A stretch of DNA of 64,000 nt. It comes from Pseudoalteromonas arctica. Its GTDB lineage: Bacteria > Pseudomonadota > Gammaproteobacteria > Enterobacterales > Alteromonadaceae. The notes below the pieces were generated by a model. That model worked only from the letters and a program-made list of their open reading frames with translations. It searched no databases and had not been told where the DNA came from. Positions 38,417 through 48,853 of this stretch are shown here, one piece after another. The stretch is taken from NCBI RefSeq assembly GCF_012927645.1, contig NZ_JABBMT010000011.1, positions 1 through 64,000 of the forward strand, written 5' to 3'. Position 1 is the first letter of the stretch. Every line of letters begins with the position of its first letter. The translations under genes were made by a program, and so were the position numbers.

Positions 38417-38863
38417 ATGACTAAAAAACAACTAAAGCCCAAAGGTGAACGTACCGTAATGGGCTTTGATTTTGGCACCACCAGCATTGGTGTTGCTATC
38501 GGCCAAGAACTCACAGGAACCGCATCGAGCCTAACCGCGATCAAAGCGAAAGATGGTATTCCAAATTGGGATTTTATTAAAAAGCATGTCGATAATTGGC
38601 AACCTGATTTACTGGTGGTTGGATTACCGCTTAATATGGATGGCACAAATCAAGAAGTCACCTTTAAAGCTAAAAAGTTTGCCAACCGCTTACATAATCA
38701 CTATGGACTGCCTGTAGAAACCCAAGACGAACGTTTAACCACCGCAGATGCAAAAGCACGATTATTTGAGCAAGGCGGTTACCGTAGCTTAGGTAAAGGA
38801 AATGTCGATAATATGTCGGCTGTTATTATTTTGGAAAGTTTCTTTGAGCAAGCTTACGGATAA
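38417..38863 (+). CDS. yqgF: YqgF/RuvX family Holliday junction resolvase-like protein
   Basis: The 148-residue RNase H-fold protein is involved in pre-16S rRNA 5'-end maturation in E. coli, and was earlier proposed as a Holliday junction resolvase. The fold is marked by [15 protein letters not shown] (first catalytic Asp), [27 protein letters not shown] (catalytic Asp-Glu) and [13 protein letters not shown] (last Asp). The N terminus is about 15 residues longer than the shortest family members. It ends the rsmE cluster and converges on pilU. Confidence 0.94.
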   Translation: MTKKQLKPKGERTVMGFDFGTTSIGVAIGQELTGTASSLTAIKAKDGIPNWDFIKKHVDNWQPDLLVVGLPLNMDGTNQEVTFKAKKFANRLHNHYGLPVETQDERLTTADAKARLFEQGGYRSLGKGNVDNMSAVIILESFFEQAYG

Positions 38864-38960
38864 GAATAGCAATCGATTGAGCTGTCGCCATCGCAAAAAA
38901 TGAGTTACTAACAACATAAAAACCAGCTGTTTAAGTAACCATTTTATGCGCTTTTTCATA

Positions 38961-40091
38961 CTACGGATCTTTTGGCTCTAACCCGTCAATGGTTACTCCC
39001 TGTAAAAAACCAGCCCCTTGCTGTTCATTATTTCGAAGCTTGATCATCAAACGTAAATCGTTAGGCGAATCAGCATGATGTAACGCATCTGCATAGTTGA
39101 TACGTTGCTGTTTATAGAGCTCAAATAACGCCTGATCAAAGGTTTGCATCCCCATGTCTTTCGCTTTAGCCATGGCTTCTTTTATGCCGCCAATGTCGCC
39201 TTTTTTGATAAGCTCGCCGATAATCGGGGTATTCAATAAAATTTCGATAGCAGCTACTCGACCATTGCCATCAGCTGTAGGCACTAGTTGTTGTGCTATA
39301 ATAGCGCGTAGATTTAAGGATAGATCATACTTTAGCTTATCGTGCTTTTCTTTAGGCACCAAATGCATAATACGGTCAATTGCTTGATTAGCGTTATTGG
39401 CATGTAATGTAGCAACACATAAATGCCCGGTTTCAGCAAAACTAAGTGCATATTCCATGGTCTCTTGCGAACGTATTTCACCAATTAAGATTACATCAGG
39501 GGCTTGGCGTAATGAGCTTTTTAACGCCGCCTCAAAACTTTCCGTATCTAAGCCAACTTCACGCTGAGTAATAATACTTTTGCGATGTTCATGAACAAAT
39601 TCAATTGGGTCTTCAATGGTCAAGATATGCCCACGCTGATTACGGTTACGGTAACCTAACAATGCAGCTAACGACGTTGATTTACCGGTGCCAGTACCAC
39701 CGACAAACAGCACTAAACCACGTTTAGCCATGATCACATCGGTCAATGTCGACGGTAAACCAAGCTCAGCAACATTAGGAATTTGTGTTACGATGCGGCG
39801 AATAACCATACCTGCACAGTCTCGCTGCCAAAATGCCGAGATCCTAAAACGTCCTTCATCTGTGGCAATTGCAAAATTACACTCTTTGGTATTATGAAAT
39901 TCTGCTTTTTGTTTTTCGCTCATCGCTGATTCAACTAACTCAAGCGACTGCTCGTCTGATATTTTTTCGTCGCCCAGTGCTATCAATTCGCCATTAATCT
40001 TTGCGCTGACTGGCAATTGGCTCGATACAAATAAATCCGAACCTTGCTTTTCAATCATCAAATGTAAAAAGTAATCAAGAGAATGTGTCAT
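38961..40091 (-). CDS. pilU: Type IV pilus retraction ATPase PilU
   Basis: The 376-residue hexameric ATPase works with PilT in pilus retraction, twitching and DNA uptake. An N-terminal PAS-like domain (SLDYFLHLMIEKQGSDLFV) is followed by the RecA-like core: Walker A GGTGTGKST, the Asp box IEDPIEFVHEH, Walker B VILIGEIRSQETM, and the His box TGHLCVATLHANN. I start at 40091, because AGGAACAGTA precedes that ATG; the frame extends 26 residues upstream into pilT. It lies 16 bases after the end of pilT. Confidence 0.95.
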   Translation of the reverse strand: MTHSLDYFLHLMIEKQGSDLFVSSQLPVSAKINGELIALGDEKISDEQSLELVESAMSEKQKAEFHNTKECNFAIATDEGRFRISAFWQRDCAGMVIRRIVTQIPNVAELGLPSTLTDVIMAKRGLVLFVGGTGTGKSTSLAALLGYRNRNQRGHILTIEDPIEFVHEHRKSIITQREVGLDTESFEAALKSSLRQAPDVILIGEIRSQETMEYALSFAETGHLCVATLHANNANQAIDRIMHLVPKEKHDKLKYDLSLNLRAIIAQQLVPTADGNGRVAAIEILLNTPIIGELIKKGDIGGIKEAMAKAKDMGMQTFDQALFELYKQQRINYADALHHADSPNDLRLMIKLRNNEQQGAGFLQGVTIDGLEPKDP

Positions 40092-40107
40092 TACTGTTCC
40101 TACGGGC

Positions 40108-41148
40108 CTAACCACCGAAATTATTTTTATCTTGTGCTTTAGCACGCGCTTCAGCATTGCTAACAACACCGTGATTCACTAAATTGATTAAACACTGATC
40201 CATAGTTTGCATACCATGCGATGCGCCAGTTTGAATCGACGAATACATTTGCGCAATTTTATCTTCGCGGATAAGGTTACGGATCGCAGGCACTGCAATC
40301 ATAATTTCATGGGCGGCGACCCGCCCGCCACCAATTTTTTTCAACAGGGTTTGTGAAATAACTGCGCGTAATGACTCTGAAAGCATTGAGCGGATCATGC
40401 TTTTTTCTTCACCAGGAAACACATCGATAATACGGTCAATGGTTTTTGGCGCAGAGGTGGTATGCAAAGTGCCAAATACTAAATGGCCGGTTTCAGCTGC
40501 GCTCATTGCGAGGCGAATGGTTTCTAAATCACGCAACTCACCAACCAAGATCACGTCTGGGTCTTCACGTAAAGCACTACGTAGTGCATTAGAAAAACTA
40601 TGCGTATCGCGATGCACTTCACGTTGATTAATCAACGATAGCTTATTGTCGTGCACAAACTCAATAGGGTCTTCGATGGTTAAAATATGATGATGCTTAT
40701 GTTGATTTATATGATCCACCATCGCTGCCAATGTGGTCGATTTACCAGAGCCGGTAGGGCCCGTTACCAATACCAGTCCACGCGGCGTATCTGAGATTGT
40801 TTTAAATATATCTGGCGCACCTAAATCATCAAGTGTCAGCACTTCACTAGGAATGGTACGAAATACAGCAGCTGGACCTCGATTAGAGTTAAAGGCATTA
40901 ACACGAAAACGCGCTAAGTTTGGCACTTCAAACGAAAAATCCACTTCAAGGTTTTGTTCGTAGTCCTTACGTTGATTATCGTTCATAATATCGTACACTA
41001 AGCTGTTAACATCTTTGTTTTCCAGCGCTGGTATATTAATACGTCGCACATCACCATCAACACGGATCATTGGCGCGACCCCTGATGATAAGTGTAAATC
41101 GGATGCTTTGTGCTGCACACTAAAGGCCAATAATTCGGTAATATCCAT
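40108..41148 (-). CDS. pilT: Type IV pilus retraction ATPase PilT
   Basis: The 346-residue hexameric ATPase depolymerises type IV pili at the inner-membrane base. MDITELLAFSVQHKASDLHLSSG is the classical N terminus. Walker A GPTGSGKST, Asp box IEDPIEFVHDN, Walker B VILVGELRDLETI, His box TGHLVFGTLHT and the C-terminal AIRNLIREDK, close to the AIRNLIRE retraction signature, are all present. pilU follows. Its start lies within about 30 bases of the divergent yggS start, so promoters must overlap coding sequence. Confidence 0.97.
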   Translation of the reverse strand: MDITELLAFSVQHKASDLHLSSGVAPMIRVDGDVRRINIPALENKDVNSLVYDIMNDNQRKDYEQNLEVDFSFEVPNLARFRVNAFNSNRGPAAVFRTIPSEVLTLDDLGAPDIFKTISDTPRGLVLVTGPTGSGKSTTLAAMVDHINQHKHHHILTIEDPIEFVHDNKLSLINQREVHRDTHSFSNALRSALREDPDVILVGELRDLETIRLAMSAAETGHLVFGTLHTTSAPKTIDRIIDVFPGEEKSMIRSMLSESLRAVISQTLLKKIGGGRVAAHEIMIAVPAIRNLIREDKIAQMYSSIQTGASHGMQTMDQCLINLVNHGVVSNAEARAKAQDKNNFGG

Positions 41149-41177
41149 TTATGACTCCACAACTAACTGATAATTAT

Positions 41178-41873
41178 ATGGTTACAATAGCAGAACGACT
41201 TAAATCCGCCTATGCTAGAATTGCCCTCGCGGCAAAAAAACATCATCGTAACGAACATGATGTTTGCTTATTAGCAGTATCAAAAACTAAACCTACTGAA
41301 TTTATTCTAGCGGCTTATCAACACGGTCACCGAGAATTTGGTGAGTCATACGTTCAAGAAGCTGTTGATAAAATAACTCAATTAGCAAATTATAGCGATA
41401 TCGTTTGGCATTTCATCGGCCCAATTCAATCAAATAAAACCGCAGCAGTGGCACAACACTTTGATTGGGTGCAAAGTATTGACCGTGAAAAAATAGCAAA
41501 ACGCCTGAATGATCAACGCCCTGTGACTATGCACCCGCTAAAAGCACTGATCCAAGTAAATATCAGCTTAGAAGCGGCTAAATCTGGTTGCCACCCTGAT
41601 GAGCTCGATAGCTTAGCTAAATATATTCAACATTGCCCTAATTTAGAATTGCGTGGAGTGATGGCGATCCCAGCCAAAACTGACGATCCACAGCAACAAA
41701 TACAATATTTTGAGCAATTACGTGCTTGCTTTGATAGACTTAAAGCCCAATATCCTCAAATAGACATCCTGTCGATGGGGATGAGTGGCGATGTCGAGAC
41801 TGCAATTGCAGCAGGTTCAACCATGGTGCGCATCGGCACGGATATTTTTGGCCAACGAAAAGGTGATAACTAA
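41178..41873 (+). CDS. yggS: YggS/PROSC family PLP-binding protein
   Basis: The 231-residue protein binds pyridoxal 5'-phosphate on a lysine (LLAVSKTKP) and controls PLP and amino acid homeostasis. Its alanine racemase-like barrel also shows GESYVQEAVDK, WHFIGPIQSNK, LIQVNISLEAAKSGC, LRGVMAIP and LSMGMSGDVETAIAAGSTMVRIG. I prefer the ATG at 41178 (MVTIAERL), which matches the usual N terminus and a length near 230. An ATG at 41151 adds nine residues. proC follows after three bases, its usual partner. Confidence 0.93.
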   Translation: MVTIAERLKSAYARIALAAKKHHRNEHDVCLLAVSKTKPTEFILAAYQHGHREFGESYVQEAVDKITQLANYSDIVWHFIGPIQSNKTAAVAQHFDWVQSIDREKIAKRLNDQRPVTMHPLKALIQVNISLEAAKSGCHPDELDSLAKYIQHCPNLELRGVMAIPAKTDDPQQQIQYFEQLRACFDRLKAQYPQIDILSMGMSGDVETAIAAGSTMVRIGTDIFGQRKGDN

Positions 41874-41876
41874 GAT

Positions 41877-42698
41877 ATGACAGATAAAACAATCGCATTC
41901 ATAGGCACAGGTAATATGAGCTACGCCATTATTGGCGGCATGGTAAAGAAAGGGTTTGCTGCATCAAATATTATTGCAACCAATCGTAACCACGAAAAAC
42001 TCGCTAAGGTTGCAACAGATTTCGGGGTTAAAACCACCGCAGATAACAACGCAGCACTGCGCGATGCCGATGTTATTGTGTTATCTGTAAAGCCACAAAT
42101 GATGGCCGACTTATGCCAATCATTTCAAGATTCTGGTATCGACTTTAGCGATAAACTGTTTATTTCAGTGGCTGCGGGTTTAACCATTAAGCGATTACGC
42201 GAAATGCTTGGTCAAGACGTAAAAATGGTACGTTGTATGCCAAATACCCCGTCTCTATTAGGACGCGGTGTATCTGGTTTATTTGGTGCCGGCGAAACCG
42301 AACAAGAACATGAATTTGTGCAGCAAGTATTTGAATGTACAGGTATTGCCGTGTGGGTTGAGCAAGAATCGCAAATTAACGATGTTATTGCCGTAACGGG
42401 TTCATCACCGGCTTACTTTTTCTTATTTATGGAAGCCATAGAAGAAAAAGCCAAAGCACTGGGATTTAGCGATGAAGACGCGCGTCGCTTAGTACAGCAA
42501 ACCGCATTAGGCGCAGCTGAAATGGCGGTATCACAACCTGATATTAGTATTTCGCAATTACGCGCTAATGTAACATCAAAAGGCGGCACCACCCATGCAG
42601 CCGTTGAACATTTAAAAGCACACGGCCTAACAGGAACTGTTGCTGATGCAATGGGTGCCTGTATTACCCGTGCCGAACAAATGGAACAAGAACTTTAA
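41877..42698 (+). CDS. proC: Pyrroline-5-carboxylate reductase
   Basis: The 273-residue enzyme reduces pyrroline-5-carboxylate with NADPH, the last step of proline synthesis. The Rossmann motif IAFIGTGNMSYAIIGGMVK is at the start; MVRCMPNTPSLLGRGVSGL and the C-terminal signature of AVTGSSPAYFFLFMEA and VTSKGGTTHAAVEHL define the family. It lies three bases after yggS and upstream of yggT, a cluster conserved in gammaproteobacteria. Confidence 0.97.
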   Translation: MTDKTIAFIGTGNMSYAIIGGMVKKGFAASNIIATNRNHEKLAKVATDFGVKTTADNNAALRDADVIVLSVKPQMMADLCQSFQDSGIDFSDKLFISVAAGLTIKRLREMLGQDVKMVRCMPNTPSLLGRGVSGLFGAGETEQEHEFVQQVFECTGIAVWVEQESQINDVIAVTGSSPAYFFLFMEAIEEKAKALGFSDEDARRLVQQTALGAAEMAVSQPDISISQLRANVTSKGGTTHAAVEHLKAHGLTGTVADAMGACITRAEQMEQEL

Positions 42699-42756
42699 AA
42701 GCACTTTTCAGCTTTTAGCCCTATTTACGTTTAAGGTTTTTTAATTAAGGTAAGTT

Positions 42757-43290
42757 ATGACCGCCATGCAATTTTTAATAAGCACACTATTCGATCTATT
42801 TTTAATGGTCGTATTAATGCGCTTTTGGCTACAAGCCGCCAAGGCTGATTTCTACAATCCGTTGAGTCAATTTGTAGTCAAAGCGACTTCATTTGCTGTT
42901 AATCCACTGCGTAAAATTATTCCAGGGTTAGGTGGTCTAGACTTAGCCTCATTATTACTGGCGTTCATTGTCGCAGCTGCAAAAATTACTGCTCTGATAT
43001 TTTTAGTAGGCGCGACATGGGAAGTTGGCTTTGTACTGTTAAATGCGCTAGTAACGGTGATTAAAGAAGGCTTAAACTTACTGTTTTGGGTGTTAGTTAT
43101 TCGCGCACTATTAAGCTGGGTAAGTCAAGGTAACAATCCAATCGAAGCGGTTTTTCACCAACTAACAGAGCCAATGCTAAGACCTATTCGTAAAGTATTA
43201 CCACCGCTAGGTGGCTTAGACTTATCAATTTTAGTGTTAATTATTGCACTGCAATTTGCCCAGTTTTTGTTTATGGACTTAGTCGGCTAA
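42757..43290 (+). CDS. yggT: YggT family membrane protein
   Basis: This 177-residue inner-membrane protein is a tandem duplication of the YggT unit. Each half has a helix, an arginine-containing turn, and the motif NPL or EPMLRPIRK..P.LGGLDLS (in the first half NPLRKIIPGLGGLDLAS). It has about four membrane segments. The role is unsettled; E. coli members were linked to osmotic or potassium tolerance. It lies 58 bases after proC in the usual order. Confidence 0.92.
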   Translation: MTAMQFLISTLFDLFLMVVLMRFWLQAAKADFYNPLSQFVVKATSFAVNPLRKIIPGLGGLDLASLLLAFIVAAAKITALIFLVGATWEVGFVLLNALVTVIKEGLNLLFWVLVIRALLSWVSQGNNPIEAVFHQLTEPMLRPIRKVLPPLGGLDLSILVLIIALQFAQFLFMDLVG

Positions 43291-43341
43291 CTTTATTATT
43301 AACACAGAGGCCTACTAGGCCTCTTCCTTTAAGAGTCATTT

Positions 43342-43785
43342 ATGAAAAAGCTCGCAAGTATTTTATTTTTTGCACTGGCAGGCATTACCTTTAGTGCTCA
43401 CAGTGAACAAATGCAAGGCGCACAATACAAAGAACTCGGCCCATGGCAAGTACATTACATTGCATTTCCGTCAACCTTTATTCAACCACAAATAGCCAAA
43501 ACCTATAGCCTAGAACGTAGTGGTTATAAGGGTATTGTAAATATTTCAATTCTTAAAAAAGATACCGATGCCACAGCGCAAACCGCTATTCTAAAAGGTA
43601 CAGCTAGAAATTTACTCGGTAATAAACAAACCTTAGATTTTAAAGAGGTCATTGAAGGCGATGCAATTTATTACCTCGCGCAAGTTGATTTTACTAACGA
43701 AGAAATTCTGCGCTTTGAAATTGAAATACAACAAGGTAATCAATTTCAAAAGCTGCAGTTCCAACAAAAATTTTACGTAGATTAA
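43342..43785 (+). CDS. DUF4426 periplasmic protein
   Basis: The 147-residue protein has a signal peptide (MKKLASILFFALAGITFSAHS) and one beta-rich domain of DUF4426. The supporting sequences are YKELGPWQVHYIAFPSTFIQP, IAKTYSLERSGYKGIVNIS, and the later FTNEEILRFEIEI. The family is confined largely to gammaproteobacteria and usually sits between yggT and rdgB, as here. No function is established. The stop is 3 bases from the rdgB start, so the two are cotranscribed. Confidence 0.85.
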   Translation: MKKLASILFFALAGITFSAHSEQMQGAQYKELGPWQVHYIAFPSTFIQPQIAKTYSLERSGYKGIVNISILKKDTDATAQTAILKGTARNLLGNKQTLDFKEVIEGDAIYYLAQVDFTNEEILRFEIEIQQGNQFQKLQFQQKFYVD

Positions 43786-43788
43786 TTC

Positions 43789-44388
43789 ATGAAAAAAACT
43801 TTAGTGTTAGCCACTGGCAATCCGGGTAAAGTCAACGAATTAGCGCAGATGCTAAATCCGCTTGAAATAAGCGTTGTACCACAAAGCGATTTTAACGTGC
43901 CAGAAGTCGCCGAAACTGGCACCACCTTTGTTGAAAACGCTATTATTAAAGCGCGTCATGCTGCAAAAATAACGGGGCTACCAGCTATTGCAGACGACTC
44001 AGGATTAGAAGTTGATGCCTTAAATGGTGCACCAGGTGTTTACTCAGCACGTTATGCAGGCGAGCACGCCAGCGATCAAGACAATATCAATAAGTTATTA
44101 AAAGAATTGGGTGATAACCCTATTCGTACAGCGCGATTTTGGTGTGTACTAGTGCTAATGCGCCACGCCGATGACCCTACCCCACTGATTTGCAGTGCGA
44201 GCTGGGAAGGGCAAATTACTCAAAACCAAGACGGGCAAGGTGGCTTTGGTTATGATCCTATTTTTTATGTACCAACACTTCAATGCACCAGCGCACAATT
44301 AACTAAAGAACAAAAAAATGCCATTAGCCACCGTGGCCAAGCATTACAAAACTTACTAACTGAGCTTAAGCTCAAAGGCGGCCTGTGA
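43789..44388 (+). CDS. rdgB: XTP/dITP diphosphatase RdgB
   Basis: The 199-residue house-cleaning pyrophosphatase hydrolyses dITP, XTP and dHAPTP-type purines before they enter [17 protein letters not shown] (substrate loop), [39 protein letters not shown] and ISHRGQAL are the four signature blocks of the HAM1 family. It ends with GTGA shared with the hemW start (4-base overlap), a coupling widely seen in this cluster. Confidence 0.97.
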   Translation: MKKTLVLATGNPGKVNELAQMLNPLEISVVPQSDFNVPEVAETGTTFVENAIIKARHAAKITGLPAIADDSGLEVDALNGAPGVYSARYAGEHASDQDNINKLLKELGDNPIRTARFWCVLVLMRHADDPTPLICSASWEGQITQNQDGQGGFGYDPIFYVPTLQCTSAQLTKEQKNAISHRGQALQNLLTELKLKGGL

Positions 44389-45524
44389 ATTTGCCACCAT
44401 TAAGTTTATATGTGCACGTACCTTGGTGCGTACAAAAATGCCCGTATTGTGATTTTAATAGTCACGGTCAAAAAGGCGACATTCCTGAAAAAGAATATGT
44501 ACAGCATTTAATTGATGATTTAAAAACTGACTTACACCTTGTGCAAGGGCGAAAAATTCATTCGATCTTTATTGGCGGTGGCACGCCTAGCTTATTAACC
44601 GGTGAGGCCTACGTTAATTTATTAACGGCGGTGGATTCATTAATTGGCCTAAGTGAAAACTGCGAGATCACCTTAGAAGCCAACCCTGGTACGGTTGAAA
44701 CCGGTCGCTTTAAAGACTATGTGGCAGCTGGCATTAATCGTATTTCGATTGGTGTGCAGAGCATGCAAAATGACAAACTCAAAGCGTTGGGGCGTATTCA
44801 CGGCGCGAATGAAGCCACTTATGCCGCAGAGCAAGCTCATGAAGCTGGTTTAAAAAGCTTTAATCTTGATTTAATGCACGGCTTACCGGGGCAATCTGTT
44901 ACTGATGCGCTGAGCGACTTGAAAAAAGTCATCGCTCTTAATCCGCCACATATTTCGTGGTATCAGTTAACGATTGAAGCCAATACTCAATTTGCCTCTA
45001 AACCGCCAACGTTACCGGCCGATGACACCTTGTGGGATATTCAAGAGCAAGGCCAAGCTTTACTTACTGAAGCAGGTTATCAGCAATATGAAATTTCTGG
45101 CTATGCAAAACCGGGCTTCCAATGCCAACATAACTTGAATTATTGGCGTTTTGGCGATTATTTAGGCATTGGTTGTGGTGCCCATGGTAAGATAACCGAT
45201 GCTAAAACAGGCATCATTACCCGCACTGAGAAAGTAAAACATCCTCGCGGTTATATGGATTTAGCTAAGCCCTACTTATTTAAACAGTGGCCAGTTGAAC
45301 AGCACGACTTACCGTTTGAATTCTTTATGAATCGCTTACGGTTATTTGAAGCCTGCCCAATTAGTGACTTCACAGCCTTAACTCAGTTACCGCTGCAAAG
45401 CCAAGCTGATGCGCTGCAACAAGCCATTGCCAAGGGTTTGCTTAATCAAACGGATAGCCATCACTGGCAGGTAAGCCAAAAAGGTCATCGTTTTTTAAAT
45501 GACCTGCTAGAATTGTTTGTGTAA
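44385..45524 (+). CDS. hemW: Radical SAM heme chaperone HemW
   Basis: The 379-residue radical SAM protein transfers heme to client enzymes. It resembles coproporphyrinogen dehydrogenase HemN but does not carry its activity. The [4Fe-4S] site is [21 protein letters not shown] (the GGTPS strand), [17 protein letters not shown] and [11 protein letters not shown] follow, then the HemN C-terminal domain. The GTG start overlaps the rdgB stop. The usual HemW feature, absence of the extra HemN-specific cysteine, is consistent with the CxxxCxxC-only site. Confidence 0.94.
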   Translation: MNLPPLSLYVHVPWCVQKCPYCDFNSHGQKGDIPEKEYVQHLIDDLKTDLHLVQGRKIHSIFIGGGTPSLLTGEAYVNLLTAVDSLIGLSENCEITLEANPGTVETGRFKDYVAAGINRISIGVQSMQNDKLKALGRIHGANEATYAAEQAHEAGLKSFNLDLMHGLPGQSVTDALSDLKKVIALNPPHISWYQLTIEANTQFASKPPTLPADDTLWDIQEQGQALLTEAGYQQYEISGYAKPGFQCQHNLNYWRFGDYLGIGCGAHGKITDAKTGIITRTEKVKHPRGYMDLAKPYLFKQWPVEQHDLPFEFFMNRLRLFEACPISDFTALTQLPLQSQADALQQAIAKGLLNQTDSHHWQVSQKGHRFLNDLLELFV

Positions 45525-45605
45525 TAACAACACAAACTTTACTAACAAATACATACTAATAATTAATAATAACCTTCAATGGTTTCTAACAACAAAAGGG
45601 AAAAC

Positions 45606-47438
45606 ATGCGTAAACTTACCTTTATCGCCGCCGCAGTGAGTATTGCACTGCTAGGTGGTTGCCAGCAAACACCTGAGCAACAAAGCACGCCAACTGTACA
45701 AGCACAACCAGTACAAAGCGAAATAGACAAAGCCAATGCGTTTTTCGAAAATACTTTTAATCGTGATGTAATGAGCAGCCCAGTTTATCAAACATACATG
45801 GGTATCAAACAAGACTACGACAAATGGGATGACGGTAGCGAAGCGCGCGTGCTGAAAGATCATCAACAAAAAAAAGATGATTTAGTGGCATTAAACGCAA
45901 TTAACCGAGAACTCCTCGATGACACCACAAAAGTTAGTTATGACCTTAAAAAGCAAGATCTTGAAAACAGCATTGCTGATTTTAAATGGCGCTATCATAA
46001 CTACCCAGTGAACCAAATGTTTGGTACTCACTCAATGATCCCGGCCTTTTTAATCAACCAACACCAGATTGCTGATGTTGCCGATGCCAAAGCCTATATC
46101 TCACGTTTAAATGGCGTAACTACGGTTATTGATCAACTGCTCACCGATTTAGCAGTTCGTGCTGATAAAGGCATTATCGCCCCTAAATTTGTATTCCCGC
46201 ATGTAATTGATTCAAGTAAAAATATCATTCACGGCGCGCCATTTGAACAAGGTGATGATTCCACCTTACTTGCCGACTTTAAACGTAAAGTTGCAAAGCT
46301 TGAAATTGCTCAAGCTGATAAAGACGCGTTGATCAGCGATGCTGAAAAAGCCCTCAAAGCGGCTGTAAAACCATCTTACTCTAAGTTGATTAATTACTTA
46401 GCACAGCTTAAAAAGCGTGCTGATGATCGTGATGGTGCATGGAAGTTTCCTGATGGCGAAGCGTTTTACAACAACGCATTAGCGCGCACTACTACCACTG
46501 ATTTAACCGCTAAAGAAATCCACACTATTGGTTTAGCTGAAGTTTCACGTATTCATGACGAAATGCGCCAAATCAAAGAAAAAGTTGGCTTTAAAGGCGA
46601 TTTAAAAGCCTTTATGCAGTTTATGAAAACTGATAAACAGTTTTACTATCCAAATACTGCACAAGGTAAACAACGCTACCTTGATGAAGCAACTGGACTT
46701 ATCAACACTATGAAGTCACGCTTAGACGAGCTATTCATTGTTAAACCAAAAGCCGACTTAAAAGTAAAAGCAGTAGAAGCATTCCGTGAAAAAGCCGCAG
46801 GTAAAGCATTTTATCAACAACCTGCACCGGATGGCTCACGCCCAGGTATTTACTACGCTAACCTTTACGACATGGAAGCAATGCCAACGTATCAAATGGA
46901 GGCACTGGCTTATCACGAAGGTATTCCTGGTCACCACATGCAAATTGCAATTTCGCAAGAGCTTGAAGATGTGCCTAAGTTCCGTAAATTCGGTGGCTAC
47001 ACTGCCTATATAGAGGGCTGGGGCTTGTACTCAGAGTTATTACCAAAAGAAATGGGCATGTATGCAGACCCTTATTCAGACTTTGGCCGTTTATCAATGG
47101 AGTTATGGCGCGCATGCAGATTGGTGGTTGATACTGGTATCCACGAAATGAAGTGGACTCGCCAACAGGGTATTGATTACTACGTGAATAACACCCCTAA
47201 CGCCACTTCTGACGGCGTTAAAATGGTTGAGCGTCACATTGTAATGCCTTCACAAGCAACGGCTTACAAAGTGGGTATGCTGAAGATTTTAGAGCTACGA
47301 GAAGCTGCGAAAGTAAAACTAGGCGACAAGTTTGATATTCGCCAATTCCACGATGTAGTACTTAAAAATGGTGCTGTGCCACTTAACGTACTTGAGAGCT
47401 TTGTTGATGAATGGGTTGCAGGTAAGCTAGCAGTTTAA
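45606..47438 (+). CDS. DUF885 family lipoprotein, probable metallopeptidase-like
   Basis: This 610-residue envelope protein starts with a lipoprotein signal (MRKLTFIAAAVSIALLGGC, lipobox LGGC). The conserved DUF885 core is in the C-terminal half: AYHEGIPGHHMQIA is the zinc-binding HEGxPGHH motif, and YTAYIEGWGLYSELLPKEMG follows with the third ligand region. It is thus a likely secreted metallopeptidase-like enzyme, substrate unknown. I start at 45606, where AAGGGAAAAC precedes the ATG; an in-frame ATG at 45579 would hide the signal. It is preceded by hemW and ends at a terminator. Confidence 0.87.
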   Translation: MRKLTFIAAAVSIALLGGCQQTPEQQSTPTVQAQPVQSEIDKANAFFENTFNRDVMSSPVYQTYMGIKQDYDKWDDGSEARVLKDHQQKKDDLVALNAINRELLDDTTKVSYDLKKQDLENSIADFKWRYHNYPVNQMFGTHSMIPAFLINQHQIADVADAKAYISRLNGVTTVIDQLLTDLAVRADKGIIAPKFVFPHVIDSSKNIIHGAPFEQGDDSTLLADFKRKVAKLEIAQADKDALISDAEKALKAAVKPSYSKLINYLAQLKKRADDRDGAWKFPDGEAFYNNALARTTTTDLTAKEIHTIGLAEVSRIHDEMRQIKEKVGFKGDLKAFMQFMKTDKQFYYPNTAQGKQRYLDEATGLINTMKSRLDELFIVKPKADLKVKAVEAFREKAAGKAFYQQPAPDGSRPGIYYANLYDMEAMPTYQMEALAYHEGIPGHHMQIAISQELEDVPKFRKFGGYTAYIEGWGLYSELLPKEMGMYADPYSDFGRLSMELWRACRLVVDTGIHEMKWTRQQGIDYYVNNTPNATSDGVKMVERHIVMPSQATAYKVGMLKILELREAAKVKLGDKFDIRQFHDVVLKNGAVPLNVLESFVDEWVAGKLAV

Positions 47439-47463
47439 GCATGCTTACTTTATAACATACATA

Positions 47464-47490
47464 AAGGCCGTACCTACGGCCTTTTTTATT
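47464..47490 (+). terminator. Terminator after the DUF885 gene
   Basis: AAAGGCCGTA and TACGGCCTTTTTTATT form a strong GC stem followed by a T-run 26 bases past the stop. Confidence 0.88.
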
Positions 47491-47586
47491 GCCTGAAAAA
47501 TAAACACTTGACCAACAATTGCTTTACGCTAGGATAAAGCAATTGACACACAAGCAACATATTGGGTTGGCATAGCTTATAAAAAC

Positions 47587-48853
47587 ATGGATGTATATAA
47601 ACAATTTTTATCTTTAAGTAGCTTTACAGCACTTAATCATTTTAGTCGTATTTTACTGACTTTATTTTTAGCCCGACTGCTCAGTGCTGAGCAATTTGGT
47701 ACTTTCGGCGCACTGCTTGCACTGTGTGAAATATTGCTATTACCTGCCAGCATGGGATTTTCAGCCTCATTAATGCGCTTGAGTTATCCGCTCTACAAAG
47801 CTCAACAACATGATTTACTGCAAGGGCTTAAGCGTGTCTATTTAGTTGCATCGTGTTTGTTTGGTATCTTATTGGTCAGCTGTGTGGTGGCTACATTTAG
47901 CTATGTTTCTCCCCACCAAACAGCCAAAGAGCATATTTTTTATTTACTGCTATTAGTGCCTGTGGGAGCAATAATGCAAAGCCAAGCGGCCTTTTTAATT
48001 GCGCTCAATAAAACCAAAGTGGGATTGTTTACACAGCAATGTTTATTTGAGATTTTGACCACACTCTTCTGTTTTATGGTATTTATGATTGGCGGTGGAC
48101 TATCACTGGCTGTTATTTGCCAGTTACTATTTAGCGCTTTAGTGTGTGGTGATTTATCAGTATTGGTTGATAAAAAAGACTATCGAGCCAAGCCCCGCTC
48201 GCTACCAAACAAAGCAATGGTGCAGCTCATCGTTAATTATGTTGGCAAGTGGCGCCGGAACAGTGTTGGTTGCAAAGTTAGATGTGTTGCTGGTGCATCA
48301 TTGGTTTGGGGCCACTGGCGTCAGTGTGTTTTTTCCTGTGATTTTAATCGCAGGGTTATTAACTATCATAGGGAACGCCGCCAGCCAGTTTTTGAAACCT
48401 ATTTTGATGGCTAACACCGCTCCCTATCAGCAAGTCAGTGAACTGATGCGCTTGTTATGGAAGTTAAATTGCGGCGCAATTATCACCTTAGCAGTGATTG
48501 CCCACCCTTTACTTACGCTCTATGGTGAAAAGCAACTCGAAGCAGGGCATCAGTTACTGCTGATATTGTTACTGGGTCAATTGTTTTTGCCAGCGCGAAT
48601 ATTGGCCAGCAGTATCATTAAGTTAAACGGTAATCCATTACATAACTTATATGTTTTATTAGCCGCCACTAGCATTACCTTGATAGTGGCTTGGTGTTTA
48701 AAAGACCGCTACGGGATAATTGGAGTCGCCACTGCATTTAGTTTTGGTTTTATACTTGGTGCACTATGTCGGGTAGCGATAATAGTTAAAACCATGCGGG
48801 TGCCAGTAGCTGTATTATTAGGCACCCATAATAAACCATCCTCAATCAGATAA
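47587..48853 (+). pseudogene. Frameshifted polysaccharide/oligosaccharide flippase
   Basis: Two overlapping frames together encode one multi-helix transporter of the Wzx/MVF type. The first (47587 onward) gives FSRILLTLFLARLLSAEQFGTFG, the usual N terminus with LLSAEQFG. It loses homology-like hydrophobic pattern after VQLIVNYVG near 48243. The +1 frame takes over with LASGAGTVLVAKLDVLLVHHWFGATGV and continues as membrane helices to 48853. A one-base gain (or two-base loss) near 48220-48250 explains this; no homopolymer is there, so slippage error is less likely. Intact it would be about 420 residues. No other glycan genes are next to it. The end overlaps the convergent SIMPL gene by 12 bases. 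Confidence 0.8.
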
